From Papio anubis (Eukaryota; Chordata; Mammalia; Primates; Cercopithecidae), in assembly GCF_008728515.1 (NCBI RefSeq), contig NC_044978.1, positions 949,771-1,013,770 of the forward strand: a stretch of DNA of 64,000 bases, given 5' to 3'. Below the pieces are notes generated by a model that was not told the origin of the DNA, did not search any database, and saw only the letters and a program-made list of their open reading frames with translations. Positions 48,747-60,753 of the stretch are shown one piece after another (the first letter of the stretch is position 1; the number at the start of each line of letters is the position of its first letter). The translations under genes and the position numbers were made by a program.

Positions 48747-49693
48747 ATTCTACAGAAAAAGTGACTTAAACTGGTTGGGTCTCATAACTTTTCAATTGAC
48801 TTAGTCCTAAAGACAGATAAACTAAAAATAGTTTTAACACCTAGACAATGCATATTCCAGCTTCTATTTGCCACAATAGTAAGGAATCAATACTTCATCA
48901 TAACTGGATAAGCTAGCTTCAATGGTCCATAAGTAGTGTAATCTGTAACCACTGTCTTTATTTACTGAGTTACAGCTGTTTTTACTGAGTTGTGTTACAG
49001 AGGCACTTAGGTCAAAAATCGTATTTTAAAAATGGTTGAAAATGTTTTGTTAGATCTACTATTTAACTTCTGTATTATAAACTGAACTGGGTCAAAATGT
49101 TGATGTTGAACATTCTGGATAAGGTTTCTATTAATTAAAAAATTATAAACAGAGCTTTAAACATACATCAGAAAATACTGAGACATTAACATTATTTGAA
49201 GGAAAAAAATGACAAGATTAAATATAAGATAAACTTGGGGTAAAACGCAAAGGCAGTCTGGCCAGGAAATATTTAGAACCTTATTCTAAGAGACCCTGAG
49301 GGACTACCATAAAGCATTTATGTAATTTATAGCCATTTGCTCCGACGTGTGTAAAATACATTACATAGAATATAGCAGTATTTTAAAAATGTTTCAAAAT
49401 TAAAAATCTTAAAGAAAATCCAAAAGTATATTTACTCACCATGAAATTACAACAAATCCCAACTCATGATAGCCATCATGCTGTGTTAGTAATAGTAAAT
49501 TTGTTATAGACATGCCTATATTATTTTAATGTATTATTTTGGTAATCCAAGTCAGTAGGGCAAATCATTGCTTTTTGAACCAATGCTGTGTAGTATTCAG
49601 GGTTTTTCTACATGTGAGTAATTAGGTTAAGTACTAGGATCATGAAATTGAGTAAAATACAACTCTTGTCCAAAATATTTTCTTTTTACTTAT
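48747..49693. other. Unassigned AT-rich DNA
   Basis: No gene or named repeat recognised. Confidence 0.4.
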
Positions 49694-49848
49694 TAAAGAG
49701 TTAAAGCAAATAAACTGTGGTTTGTAATTTATATTCTTAAAGTTCAAATTCAGTTCATTACTGGGAATCTAATATATATTCTAGTAAATACTCACTAGAT
49801 AAAAGAATAAATGCTTTCATTTTAAGCTGGCATCCGATTTTTTTTTTC
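49694..49848. repeat. Left ~150-bp direct repeat flanking L1 pair
   Basis: Shares 'aaagagttaaag', then a collinear diverged stretch ending 'agtaaatactcactagataa' and 'gaataaatgc', with the copy at 53329-53474. Estimated identity 65-75%. The two copies bracket the L1 tandem exactly. Confidence 0.7.
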
Positions 49849-52506
49849 TAACTCATTCTTTCTATAAGGCCAGCATTACCCAATACCAAACCCAGACAAG
49901 GAAATAACAAAAAAAAGAAAACTACAGGACTATATCTCTGAGGAACATAGATGCAAAAATCCTCAACAAAATACCAGCAAACCAAATTCAACAACACATT
50001 AAAAAGATCATCCGCCATGACCAAGTGAGTTTCATCCCAGGGATGCAAGTGTGTCTCAACATATGCAATCAATAAACATGATAGATCACATTAACAGAGC
50101 CAAGAAAAAACACTATGATCATTTCAGTATATGTTGAAAAAACATTTAATAATATTTAACTTCCCTTTATGATACAAACCTTCAACAAACTGCCTATAGA
50201 AGAATCATACCTCAGAATAATAAAGGCCTTGTATGACAAAGCCACAGTGAACATTGCACTGAATAATGAAAAACTGAAAGCCTTTCCTTTAATATTTGGA
50301 ACTAAACAAGGATGTCCATTTTCACCACTTTTATTCAGCATACTACTGGAAGTCCTGGACACAGCAATTAGGAAAGAGAAAGAAATAAATGCATTCAGAT
50401 TGGAAAGGAAGAAGTCAAATTAGCCTTGTCCACAATTGACATGGCTTTACATTTAGAAAAACGTAAAGACTTCACCAAAAAAAAACAAAAAAAAACACTG
50501 ATTATGACGAATGCAAAAATTCAAAGTTGCAGGATACAAATTCAACATAACAATAATGAATAGCATTTATGTATGCCAACAGGGAACAATCTAAAAGAAA
50601 TCAAGAAAGTAATCCCATTTCTAATCACTGCAAATCACCAGGAGTCAATTTCACTAAAGCAACAGATCTACACAAGGAAAGCTGTAAATCACTGATGAAA
50701 GAAATTGGAAAAACAAAAAAGAATTGAAAATATTTTATGCTCATGGATTTGAAGAATTAGTATCGTTAAAATAATACTACCCAAAGCAGCTTATAGAGTC
50801 AGTACAATCCCTATCACATTACCAATGACATTCTTCTCAGAAAGAGATTTTTAAAATCCTAAAATTTATATGGAACCTCAAAAGACCCTGAAGAGCCAAA
50901 GCAATCCTTAGCAAAAAGAACAAAGCTGAAGGCACTACATTGCCTGATTTCAAAATATACTACAAAGCTATAGTAACTAAATCAGCATGGTACAGACATA
51001 AAAACAGATGCATAGACCAGTGGAATAGAATAGAGGACCCAGATATAAATCCACACATTTACAGCAAACTTATTTTTGACAAAGTCACCAAACACATAGA
51101 ATAGAGGAAAGGACAGCCTCTTCAATAGATGGTGGTGGGAAAACTGGACAACCATATTCAGAACATGAAACTAGATCCTCTCTCACCATACACAAAAATC
51201 AAATGAAAATGGATTAAAGACTTAAATCTGAAACATGACACTACCAGCAGAAAGGATGGGGAAATGTTCCAGGACATTGGTCTGGGAAAATATTTTTCGT
51301 GTAAGTCCTCAAAAGCATAGGCAACCAAAGCAAAAATAGACAAATGCCATCTCATCAATTTAAAAAGCTTCAGCACAGTAAAGTAAACAATCAACAAAGT
51401 GAAGTTACAACTCGCAGAAGGAAAGAAAATATTTGGAAACGATACATCTTACGAGGAATTAATAAACAGAATATATAAGGAGCTCAAACAACTCAGTAGC
51501 AAAAAATTAAATAATCTGATTTTTTAAAAATGGACAAAAGACCTAAATACATCTTCCTTTAAAAAAGACATACAAATGGCCAAGTAAATAAAAAAAAAAG
51601 TTCACCATCACTAATTGTCAGAGAAATGCAAATCAAAACCATAGACATGTCATCTCACCCCAGTTAAAATGACTTAAATCAAAAAGACAGGCAATAACAT
51701 GTTGGTGAAGATGTGGAGAAAGGGGAACCCTCATACAGTGTTGCTGGGGCTGTATTGTAGCCACTATGGAAAATTGTACATAGATTTTTTTTCCAACAAA
51801 CTAAAAATAGACCTAACATATAATTCAACAATCCCACTACTAAGTATATATACCCAAAAGAAAGCAAACCAATATATCAAAGCCATATATGTATCTGCAC
51901 TCCCCTGTTTATTCCAGCACTTTTCACAATAGCCAAGATGTGGAATCCACCTAAGTGTTTTTGGTGGATGAATGGATAAAGAAAATGTGGTGTGTATATA
52001 AATACTGGAATTCTATTCAGCCATTAAAAAATAAAATCCTGCTATTTGCAACGACATGGATGAAACTGGTGGTCACTATTTTAAGTGAAATAAGCCAACA
52101 ACATGAAGACAAATATTACATGTTCTCACCCGTATGTAGAAGCTAAATAAATGGATCTCATAAATACAGAGTGTAGACTGTAGGTTGGCTGTTATGAGAG
52201 GCCAAGAATAGAAGTATGGAGGGAGGGTCAAAAGAGGATGATTAACAGGTAAAAATATACAGGTCAGTAGACAAGATAAGACCTGGAGTTTGGTAGATCA
52301 GTAGGCGATAGTTTACAATAATCTACTGAGAATTTCAAAATAGCTAGAAGAGAATAATTTCAATGTTTCTAGCCTAAAGGAAAGACAAATATTTAAGATG
52401 ATAGATATCCTGATTACACTGATTTGAATTTTACAAATTATATGACTGCATTAAATTACTAAATGTATCCTGAGACTATGAGCATCTATTATGTAGCAAT
52501 AAAAAA
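49849..52506 (+). pseudogene. L1 (L1MA/L1PB-like), 5'-truncated, ORF2 RT to 3' end
   Basis: Begins within ORF2 ('aaggccagcattacccaata') and includes RT-domain text; a peptide at 50169-50423 contains GTKQGCPFSPLLFSILLEVL, the conserved RT block. The catalytic Asp-Asp codons that should follow at about 50435 are mutated and out of frame. The C-terminal region and 3' end follow, with a short A-tail near 52500. Inactive. Confidence 0.88.
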
Positions 52507-53328
52507 ACACCAGATGCTTGCAAGGATGCAGACAAAACCCTTATACGCTGTTGGTGGGAATGTAAACTAGTATAGCCACTATGGAAAACAGGATAGCAAT
52601 TTCTCAAAAATCTAAATATAGAACTGCTATATGATACAGCAATTCTACTACTGGGTATTTATCCACAGAAAAGGAAATTATGTCAAAGGAACACCTGCAC
52701 CCTCATGTTTATTGAAGCATTATTCACAATAGCAAAGATATGGAATCAACTAGAGTGTCCATCAACAGATGAATGGATCAGGAAATATGCTATATACATA
52801 CACAATGGACTACTACCTGGCCATACAAAAAATGAAATTCTGTCATTTGCAACAACATGGATGGAACTAGAGGACATTATGTGAAGTAAAATAAGCCGGG
52901 CACAGAAAGACAAATATCACATGTTCTCACTCATATGGGAGCTTAAAAAGTTGATCTCATGGAAGTAGAGAATGCAACTATAGTTACCAGAGGCTTGGAA
53001 GGGTTGTGTTGGGGGAAGGGAGATGAAGAGGGTTTGGTTAATGGGTATAAAGCTACAGTTGAATAGAAGAAATAAGTTCCAATGTTTGATAGCATAGTAG
53101 AATGATTATCAATAACACCAATGTACTGTGTATTTCAAAATAGCCAGAAAAGAGGATTTGAAATGTTCCCAGCACATAGAAATGATAAATATTCAAGGTG
53201 ATATATATCCTAAATACCCTGGCATGATCATTACACATTCTATGCACATAGCAAAATACCACATGCATGCCACACAAATGGACAAATATCATAGAGATTT
53301 TAAAAAATAAAACTTAAATTAAAAAAAA
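52507..53328 (+). pseudogene. Second L1 3' segment in tandem
   Basis: Restarts in ORF2 C-terminal sequence ('tgttggtgggaatgtaaact') and repeats the same part of L1 as 51690-52500 ('gcaacaacatggatggaact', 'tcacatgttctcactcatat'), then its own 3' end and A-tail. The two 3' ends differ enough to suggest two insertions of related L1s rather than a recent duplication. Confidence 0.85.
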
Positions 53329-53474
53329 AAGAGTTAAAGGGAATATACTCTTTATTTATATTTTTGAGTTCAGATTTCAGGGACGTGCGCTAGGTATATA
53401 GTGTATATTCAGTAAATATCCACTGAGTAAATGAATAAATGCCTTTCTCTTAAACTGGTAGCCAATCTTTTACA
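53329..53474. repeat. Right ~150-bp direct repeat flanking L1 pair
   Basis: Partner of 49694-49848: 'aagagttaaag' right after the A-tail, later 'agtaaatatccactgagtaa' and 'gaataaatgcc'. Confidence 0.7.
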
Positions 53475-53603
53475 GTTTTATTTTTTTATTCGATGTTGGA
53501 TGTTTGTGCTTTTCTTTCTCTCCCAGATTAAATATTTCCAATGTTTTACTGATTTTATTATCAACCATGATCAATTCCTTTATTTTTTTCTCTTTTCTAA
53601 TTT

Positions 53604-54090
53604 ATGTCTGTGATGGTTAATATTGAGTGTCAACTTGATTGGATTGAAGGATGCAAAGTATTGATCCTGGGTGTGTCTGTGAGGGTGTTGACAAAGGAGA
53701 TTAACATCTGAGTCAATGATCTGGGGAAGACAGACCCACCTTTAATCGGGTGGGCACCATCTAATCAGGGGCTTGCAAATATAAAGCAGGCAGAAAAATG
53801 TGAAAAGTGAGACTGGCCTAGCCTCCCAGCCTCCCACATCTTTCTCCCTTTCTCCCGTGCTGGATGCTTCCTGCCCTAGAACATCAGACTCCAAGTTCTT
53901 CGGTTTTGGGACTTGGACTGGCTCTCCTTGCTCCTGAGCTTGTAGAGACGGCGTATTGTGTATTGTGGGACTTTGTGATCGTGTAAGTTAATACTTACCT
54001 CATATATATATCTATGTTTACTTAGAACCAATAGGATATGTATATTCTATTAGTTCTGTCCCTCTAGAGAACCCTAACTAACATGATGTC
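53604..54090 (+). mobile_element. Solo ERVL-type LTR (MLT2-like group)
   Basis: Starts 'tgtgatggttaatattgagt' at 53609, includes 'gattaacatctgagtcaatg' and 'gtgctggatgcttcctgccc', and ends 'tctagagaaccctaactaac'. The pentamer atgtc occurs at 53604-53608 and 54086-54090, supporting a 5-bp target-site duplication and a solo LTR. Subfamily not settled. Confidence 0.85.
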
Positions 54091-54439
54091 TTTTATTTAT
54101 TCATTGGTACGTACATATATGTATAAAAATAACTCATTTATTGAAAAAGGAATACAGTCATGCACAAACGTATGTGATACAAATAGAAATAGAATCTAAT
54201 AGAGATGCAAGAAAATGAGGGCTGACTCTTCTTGAGTAAGGGGCTGGGGATCAGAGATGACAGCCTTAAAGAAGAAGTGGCAACAGAGTGAAATATTAAA
54301 AATTTAAAAAGAATAGCCATTAACATTTTAAATTGACGTAAGGGTTTAAATTTAAAAGTCAGGAAAACAATTGTTTAGAAAAAACGGGAAGATAAATAGG
54401 ATTCCTAAGTTTTTGACCATTTCTATATACATATATATA

Positions 54440-54730
54440 GAGTAACAACTGGATTTGAAGCACCATTATAAGAGCTGTAGCAACAAATGTGAAGGGCAAA
54501 AGTTCCTACCCTTAAGTAATATGTATTCAAGGATGTGTATAGAGGAGACAGTTAATACATGGATAAATTATATGTGTTGGGTAATCAAATTACTGTGAAG
54601 AAAATCAAGGCCAAATAACTGAGTAAAGGTCAATAGCAATGGGTTGGGTGGAGTGGAAGGAGTATTCTAGGTTGGCCAAGGAGGACATCCTAAAGAAATG
54701 ACATTATTTGTGCAGAAAAGAGAATCGGGT
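54440..54730 (-). mobile_element. L2-like LINE fragment
   Basis: Antisense L2-type wording: 'aaaagttcctacccttaagt', 'ggagacagttaatacatgga', 'ggaggacatcctaaagaaat'. Boundaries approximate. Confidence 0.45.
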
Positions 54731-54990
54731 TTTTGTCTTGTTTTAAATTTAGATGAACATTTGATGTCCAAGTAATAACGTTAGGTAAACCAAAGAATAT
54801 GAATCAGCAATTCAGTAGAAATGTTGAGTCCTAAGATATAAATTCAAACATTTTCAAACTGTAACTAGTATCTAAAACTACAGACTAGATGAACTTAAGG
54901 TGCACTTAAGTACAATCATAAGGAACAGGAAAAGGTTACAAAATAAATTTTTAAAATTTTCCTTTACTATGGGATTAATAATAAAAATAT

Positions 54991-55068
54991 TAGAGTAATT
55001 GTGGAATTAATTTATCTTCCTAAAATTTTTAGAGTAATTGTAGAATTAATTTGTCTTCCTAAGTTTAC
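54991..55068. repeat. 39-bp tandem duplication
   Basis: Two adjacent copies of a unit starting 'tagagtaattgtggaattaa' (54991-55029, 55030-55068), with a few differences. Confidence 0.9.
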
Positions 55069-55399
55069 AAGTACAAAATATATAGCTGTTAATTCCCTCA
55101 AAATTGTAAACATGGCTTAAAAATTCCAAGGACCATTCTTTAATATTATAAAATGATTATAAAATGATTCTTCAATATTATAAAATGATTTCAAATTCAT
55201 ATTAAACAAGTGGAGTAGAAGAATAGAGCAAATGTTGAGTAAATAGAATGAAGACAAATATTCTATATTATGTTTTTAAATGATGATAGTTATAAATAAA
55301 TGTTTATGATGTAAGAATTAACAGAAAATGTGTGAAACAGCAGAAAGTTTAGAAACACACCCAAACATACATAGGCCATTTAGTAAAATCATTCTCACA

Positions 55400-55700
55400 G
55401 ATCATCAAAAATGTACAAATTTAAACAATTTGCTGTCATTTTTATATCCCAAATTGGTAAAGATTCAAAACAACGAAGTCATTCAGGGCTGGCAACATGG
55501 GAGGTGACAGGCATTTTCATATGGTTGGAGTGGGAGTGTAATTTTTCCAGTCACTACAAGGGCAATATGGCATTTAACATCAAGACTCTTAAACATGCAC
55601 AAGCTTTTAACCCATCATCTCTACTTCCTGAAACATGTTATGAAGAAATAGTCATAGTTAAGAAAAGAGTCCTTTACAAAATGTGGCTGCAGCCAGTCGG
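55400..55700 (+). pseudogene. Diverged L1M ORF2 3' fragment
   Basis: 'cccaaattggtaaagattca', 'ggctggcaacatgggaggtg', 'tggagtgggagtgtaatttt', 'acaagggcaatatggcattt', 'ttaacccatcatctctactt' track the L1 ORF2 C-terminal region in order. A 97-codon open frame over it is a chance survivor. Confidence 0.6.
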
Positions 55701-57242
55701 TTAAAAGTGGATTGCTTGAATTAGGCAGTGGTGTGTTACATCATTAACTATTTCATCAGGTTCTCAAAACTGGGTTTGAATTTCAGAAATTCCAGAAATT
55801 GCTCAAGGCACATTAAGTGAATAAAATATGTAACCACAAGTTCATAAGAAAAAATGTATAAATCTATTCAAGTATGAAAGCGTTAACTCCTTATCTTTTG
55901 TTAGGTTAAGGAGAATTTTATTTTATTCTGATCTTTACTCTTTTTTGTACCCTTTTACAATGACTGCACAATAATTTTATAATCATAAAAATGTTCTAAA
56001 AAATAAACCAAAGGCACACTGTCTGTGAGGCTACAAATGGGGAAAAGGCCTCTGTGTCCTCATTTCTGAAATAATAATCTATCTCTCGAGTCTTGTGAGA
56101 TTGTTGTGAGAAGCAAGAGAGGTACGAAATGTTCCAGAGTGCATTAAGAGATATAAAGAGACTGGGCTTATTCGTGCTTTTAAGACACTAAGGTGCCACT
56201 GAAGCATTTTGTCAATTGCCTTAAATCTTTCACTCGGACGCGGGCACCGTGAGTGCACTCATGACACAGGGTGGCCTAAATCAATTGTAACCTTTTCTCA
56301 CACAAGGTGTTTACTCCCACAGAAAGCTGGCTCCACGGAGGACGCTGACACTGCTTTAGGCAAGACCACCAGTTTGCTTAAGGATTCAACGAGCAGACCT
56401 TGGCAAGGCAAATTTATAAGTACTAGTTAAAGGTTAAGAAAAGTTCTGGTCTCCTTATTGAACCCAGGAGATACAGAAACGCAAGTGTGTGTCATTATGG
56501 ACCACTAAGCAAGGAGGTGCTTTACAGGCCTCAGAGGTCACGGGAGTCCCAGAGCAGGCTCTTTGCAGGGAAGGAAGCAAAAGAGGGCAAGTAACTGGAG
56601 TAGTTTAACAATAAGACTGGTTTACTGAGGTTAGGGTCAATAAAACTGTTTGGGCCTGCTATTGGTGGGCAGACTAATTGTACAACAGAGATTCAGGCCA
56701 GGTTTGGCCACAGTTGCAATGTGCTGGTTATTTTCCGGCAGGGACACATGGTATTTCTCCTGACTCTAGTGTCAGCTGTTTAGCGCTGTAGACCCTGTCC
56801 TGGGCCATGGTAATGCTCACATGAAATGTGCAAGAGTTGATATGTTTGTTTCACAAGCAAAATAATTTTAGAACCATCATGAATTATGTGCTTTATTATG
56901 CTCGGTTCACAAATTAACGGGAGGAATTTTACTCTGCCCTGAAGGTTCTAGCAGAAAACAGAACTAGGAATTATTTCTCCCCCTTCTATTGTAGTAAAGA
57001 ACGTAATTGTTCTTCTAACCCCCTGCTTGGGCCTAGTTTTCAAGTAGAATGTGTATAACAAAATGCTATTGCATGAGAAAGGTGAAGGAAATATAAGTGC
57101 CCACTGTAAGAAAACCAACATGAAAACATTTAACTATGAAATAAAATGTGTTTGCAACAGATGTTTTATTTACAAAATGTTTAAGGATAGCTTTTTAAGT
57201 AACAAATGAGCTATGTAATTAAGCTCTCAGTTTTTCAGGACT
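55701..57242. other. Mostly unassigned; a MIR-like patch at 56055-56150
   Basis: 'gtcctcatttctgaaataat' and 'agattgttgtgagaagcaag' near 56058-56125 resemble antisense MIR. Elsewhere no gene or named repeat. Confidence 0.4.
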
Positions 57243-57420
57243 CTCATTCATTCATTCATCCATGTATTCAACAAATATGTGTAAGTCTATACAGTCCTTG
57301 TAGTCCAGACGTCATTCAGTGAAAGACACAAAAGTGAATGACTCTTACTATCTATCCACAGAGAGAACTTCAGGAAACAAACATACAAACACATGCTCTC
57401 ACCATGAAATAAGTAGTAAC
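57243..57420 (-). mobile_element. L2-like LINE 3' end
   Basis: 'cattcattcattcatccatg' then 'tattcaacaaatatgtgtaa' is antisense L2 3'-end sequence with its short repeats. Confidence 0.55.
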
Positions 57421-57681
57421 AAAAATGTTGAAAACAGTTCATTTATTTTAAGATAGAATGAAAGGTACAAAGGTGATAGTGTTATTTTATAAAAACTACC
57501 AAAGTCATTTCAGTAAATTACTGCTTCGAAGTTGTATTGAAAGGACAGTCTGTCTTGGAATAGTGAGCATGAGCTTTAAAATATGGAGCATTTAATTTAC
57601 ATAGTAGCTAAGCGAACTTTAATTCTTCTTTTGAGTTTCCATAATTTCACTCTCTCATCAATTTTTTCTCTAAAAATCTTA

Positions 57682-57970
57682 TTTTTTAAAGACAGAGTCT
57701 CGCTCTGTCAGCCAGATTGAAGTGCAGTGGCACAATCATAGCTCACTGCAGCCTCAGACTCCTGGGCTCAAGTGATCCTCCTGCCTCAGCCTCCTGAGTA
57801 GCTGGGACTACAGGGATGTGACACCATGCATGGCTAATTTTTTAACTTTTTGTAGACATGAGGTCTTACTATGTTGCTCAGGCTGGTCTTGAACTCTTGG
57901 ACTCGTGCAGTCCTCCTGCCTCAGTCTTTCAAAGTACTGAGATTACAGGTGTAAGCTGCAGTACCCAACC
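57682..57970 (-). mobile_element. AluJ-like
   Basis: Reverse-complement Alu with J-type text ('gctcactgcagcctcagact', 'gtgatcctcctgcctcagcc', 'tatgttgctcaggctggtct'). TSDs 'ctaaaaatctta' (57670-57681) and 'ctaaaactccta' (57971-57982). Confidence 0.95.
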
Positions 57971-57982
57971 CTAAAACTCCTA

Positions 57983-58658
57983 GAAAGTAGAAGAATAAAG
58001 TAAACATTATTCTCACATTATTATTATTATATGTTATTTTGAAAGAATAACATAAGCTCTCTGTATATTTTAAGAATCCACATGCATGTTTAGTTTTTTC
58101 ATAGTAACAGTTTCTTGTGAGTCCAGAAGAAAATTCTTTTGATGTATTATATTTTGAGAATCTGAAAACATATATGAGTCAATAATTTTTTTTAATTGCA
58201 TGAATCATGTGAGTCCCATACTCCTCATTTAACAGGAAAGCATGTGAAGTACTTGTTGTTGTCAAAGTGGCTTCTAACTCCACGTCAGCTGCAACCACAG
58301 CTACTATTGCTACCACCGCCATTATTACAAATATAAGTAGACATATGTCCAGACGCTGCATGCTCAACTGCTGACCACCGACTCTTCCAAATACAACCAG
58401 AAAAATTTATTACAAGAAAAGCTACGCTCCTTACGCTGACTGATGTAAAAGAGAACACAACTTTGACATAATATTAGTACTGTTTAGCTGAAGAGTGATG
58501 TCAGGAAAATATATTTATTAATATATTGTCCCAGGGTCTGGGATGTGTGGTTCTTAACAGGCTCAAAATATTTCTGAGATGGACAGAGATAGTGAAACAA
58601 TAGCTTTAGACTGTGGGCATGGCCAAGAAAGGACGTTGACACGAGCTGCGAAGAGCAA
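57983..58658. other. Unassigned DNA before minisatellite
   Basis: Includes an ATT repeat near 58019-58030. No gene or named repeat recognised. Confidence 0.4.
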
Positions 58659-58995
58659 GCCACTAGTATTGATGAGTAAAAGCTATTTTGATTGCTTCCA
58701 GCCACCAGTCTTGACGAGTAAAAGCTATTTTGATTCATTCAAGCCACTAGTCTTGATGAGTAAAAGCTATTTTGATTGGTTCCAGCCACTAGTCTTGACA
58801 AGTAAAAGCTATTTTGATTCGTTCCAGCCACTAGTCTTGATGAGTAAAAGCTATTTTGATTGGTTCCAGCCACTAGTCTTGATGAGTAAAAGCTATTTTG
58901 ATTGGTTCCAGCCACTAGTCTTGATGAGTAAAAGCTATTTTGATTGGTTCCATCTTATTTCTGAAGAGCAACTATTTCTTGGAGCAACTGGTTAA
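58579..58995 (+). other. Open frame spanning a 42-bp minisatellite; not a supported gene
   Basis: A 138-codon frame starts 80 bp before the repeat and ends 43 bp after it. Its core is seven 14-residue units of the form PLVLMSKSYFDWFQ. Because the unit is a multiple of 3 and the consensus has no stop in this frame, expansion lengthens the frame automatically. No promoter, splice signal or homologous family is evident. I record it because the frame is open on both sides of the array, but coding function is unlikely. Confidence 0.25.
58659..58952. repeat. 42-bp minisatellite, seven exact-length units
   Basis: Seven units of exactly 42 bp, each containing 'agtaaaagctattttgatt'. Units 3, 5, 6 and 7 appear identical. 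Units 2 and 4 share a ttgac and Ser-type variant, so the left part alternates in an 84-bp dimer pattern, while the right part is homogenised. Very low divergence implies recent expansion. Confidence 0.98.
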
Positions 58996-59002
58996 GTTTT
59001 CT

Positions 59003-59340
59003 TGTTTCCAGTAGTTTTTAGTTTTATTTATTTTTTACTTTTTGGAGACAGGTCTCACTCTGTCGCCCAGGCTGGAACGCAGTGGTGCAATCTCGGCTCA
59101 CTGCAACCTCTGCCTCCCAGGTTCAAGAGATTCTCCCCCTCCAACCTCCTGAATAGCTGAGTCTACAGGTGCCCGCCCCCACGCCTGGCTAATTTTTGTA
59201 TTTTTAGTAGAGAGAGGGTTTCTCCATGTTGGCCAGGCTGGTCTCAAACTGGCCTCAAGTGATCCACCCGCCTCGGCCTCCCACGGTGCTGGGATTATAG
59301 GCGTGAGTCACCACATCCAGCCTGTTTTCAGTAGCTTTTA
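59003..59340. repeat. 18-bp TSD pair around Alu
   Basis: 'tgtttccagtagttttta' (59003-59020) and 'tgttttcagtagctttta' (59323-59340), 16 of 18 identical. Confidence 0.92.
59021..59322 (-). mobile_element. Alu (S-like)
   Basis: Reverse-complement Alu: 'cgcccaggctggaacgcagt', 'gtattttttagtagagagag'-type linker and head 'gcgtgagtcaccacatccag'. Bounded by the 18-bp TSD, just downstream of the 42-bp minisatellite. Confidence 0.95.
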
Positions 59341-60094
59341 ACATAGGCTGTTTTCTTCTAAGCCATGATGTTGAGCGAACGTTCTCAAGTTAGGTTACCA
59401 ATTTGGATTCTTAAAAACTAAAAGATGAGTAAAACGTATTGGACCGGTAAATGTAATAGCTATCAAGATATTGCTAGCAAACTTCTGACCCACCAAAATC
59501 AAATCTATGTATGCATACATATATAATATGATCATATCAAAGTTATGCATGTTTGTAAGATTTGAAGATTACATCGTTGTAATAGATGTTAAAGCCTTGA
59601 AAGGCCATTTTAATGAGATGTAATGTTATATATATTCCCATATCTGAAATGTGATTCTAGAGGAATAAATTATCTAGTCCAAATTTGAAAGATGACATGA
59701 CAGAAGAGCCACCAGGACCAGGATTGGCGGTGAGGAGTTATTTGGCCTGATCATTTGTAAGCCTGTGTCTTTGTTTGGTGGGCTTCTTTTGAGTTATGAC
59801 TTAGGAAAACCAAATGTGGATATTACTTTCCATTTACTACTTATCCCTATGCAGCAGAGAAACCATCAGAAAACACCATGAGGAATACATAGAAATTGTT
59901 TTTAAATATGTACATGCCATCTCTCCAGCTCGGGCTTAGTCTCTCCTCCTCTTTTATCCCATTTTGGTTTATGTTTCCCTATTGTACTAGAGTTTAAATA
60001 ATAACTTTTTGAGCATAAATGTTGCTACTTTCAGACCTGTCATGATGAAACTTGCTTCAAAGTAATATTTTGTTTAGAAGTTTCAAAATGTCAT
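59341..60094. other. Unassigned DNA
   Basis: No gene or named repeat recognised. Confidence 0.4.
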
Positions 60095-60300
60095 TCTAAG
60101 AGCATGGGCGTGAAGTCAGTGACATCTGGTTTGACTCTTGGATCTGACATTGGGCACTTGCGTAGCTCTGGGTAATTTACTTAAAGTATGGAAGTCTCTA
60201 TTTTCTCCATTCTAAAGTGGGAATAATGACACCTGTCATGGGGCTGCTACAGGCATTAAACGAGTTCTCCCAAGTCCCTTTAGCAAATGCCAAACATGTA
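60095..60300 (-). mobile_element. MIR SINE
   Basis: Antisense MIR in order: 'ctaagagcatgggcgtgaag', 'gactcttggatctgacattg', 'gggtaatttacttaaagtat', 'aaagtgggaataatgacacc', 'ggcattaaacgagttctccc'. Confidence 0.85.
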
Positions 60301-60305
60301 GCAAA

Positions 60306-60753
60306 TGCCATGGGTTAAATTGTGTTCCTGAAAACATTTCTATGTTAAAGCCCTAACCCCAGAAGAATGTGATCTTATTTAAAAACAGGGTCTTTGCAGA
60401 AGATATAGTTAAGATGTGGTCATTACGATGGACCCTAGTTCAATATAATTTGTATCTTTCTGAAAAAAGGGAAACTTGGACACAGGGCAAGGCACACAGG
60501 AGAGGACCACGTGAGCATGACAGAGGTGAGGGTGACGCCTCTGCGAGCCAAGAAGTGCAAAGGATTGCTGGCAAACCTCCGAAAGCAGGGAGAGGGGCCT
60601 GGAAGAGTCTCCTGCACAGCCCTCAGAAGGGACCAACCCTGCTGACACCTTGGTGTTGGACTTCCAAATCCAGACCTGTGAGATAATATGTTTCTATCAT
60701 TTAAGCCACTCATTTTGTTTCACCGTGTCAGGGCAGCCTTAGTAAAGTAGATG
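60306..60753 (+). mobile_element. MLT1 LTR (ERVL-MaLR)
   Basis: 'tgccatgggttaaattgtgt', 'gaatgtgatcttatttaaaa', 'gggtctttgcagaagatata', 'gggaccaaccctgctgacac', 'gacctgtgagataatatgtt', 'catttaagccactcattttg' give the complete MLT1 LTR order at normal length (~450 bp). Solo LTR. Confidence 0.92.

Noticed and set aside
60369..60686. 105-codon frame on the + strand
   Set aside because: Falls within an MLT1 LTR.
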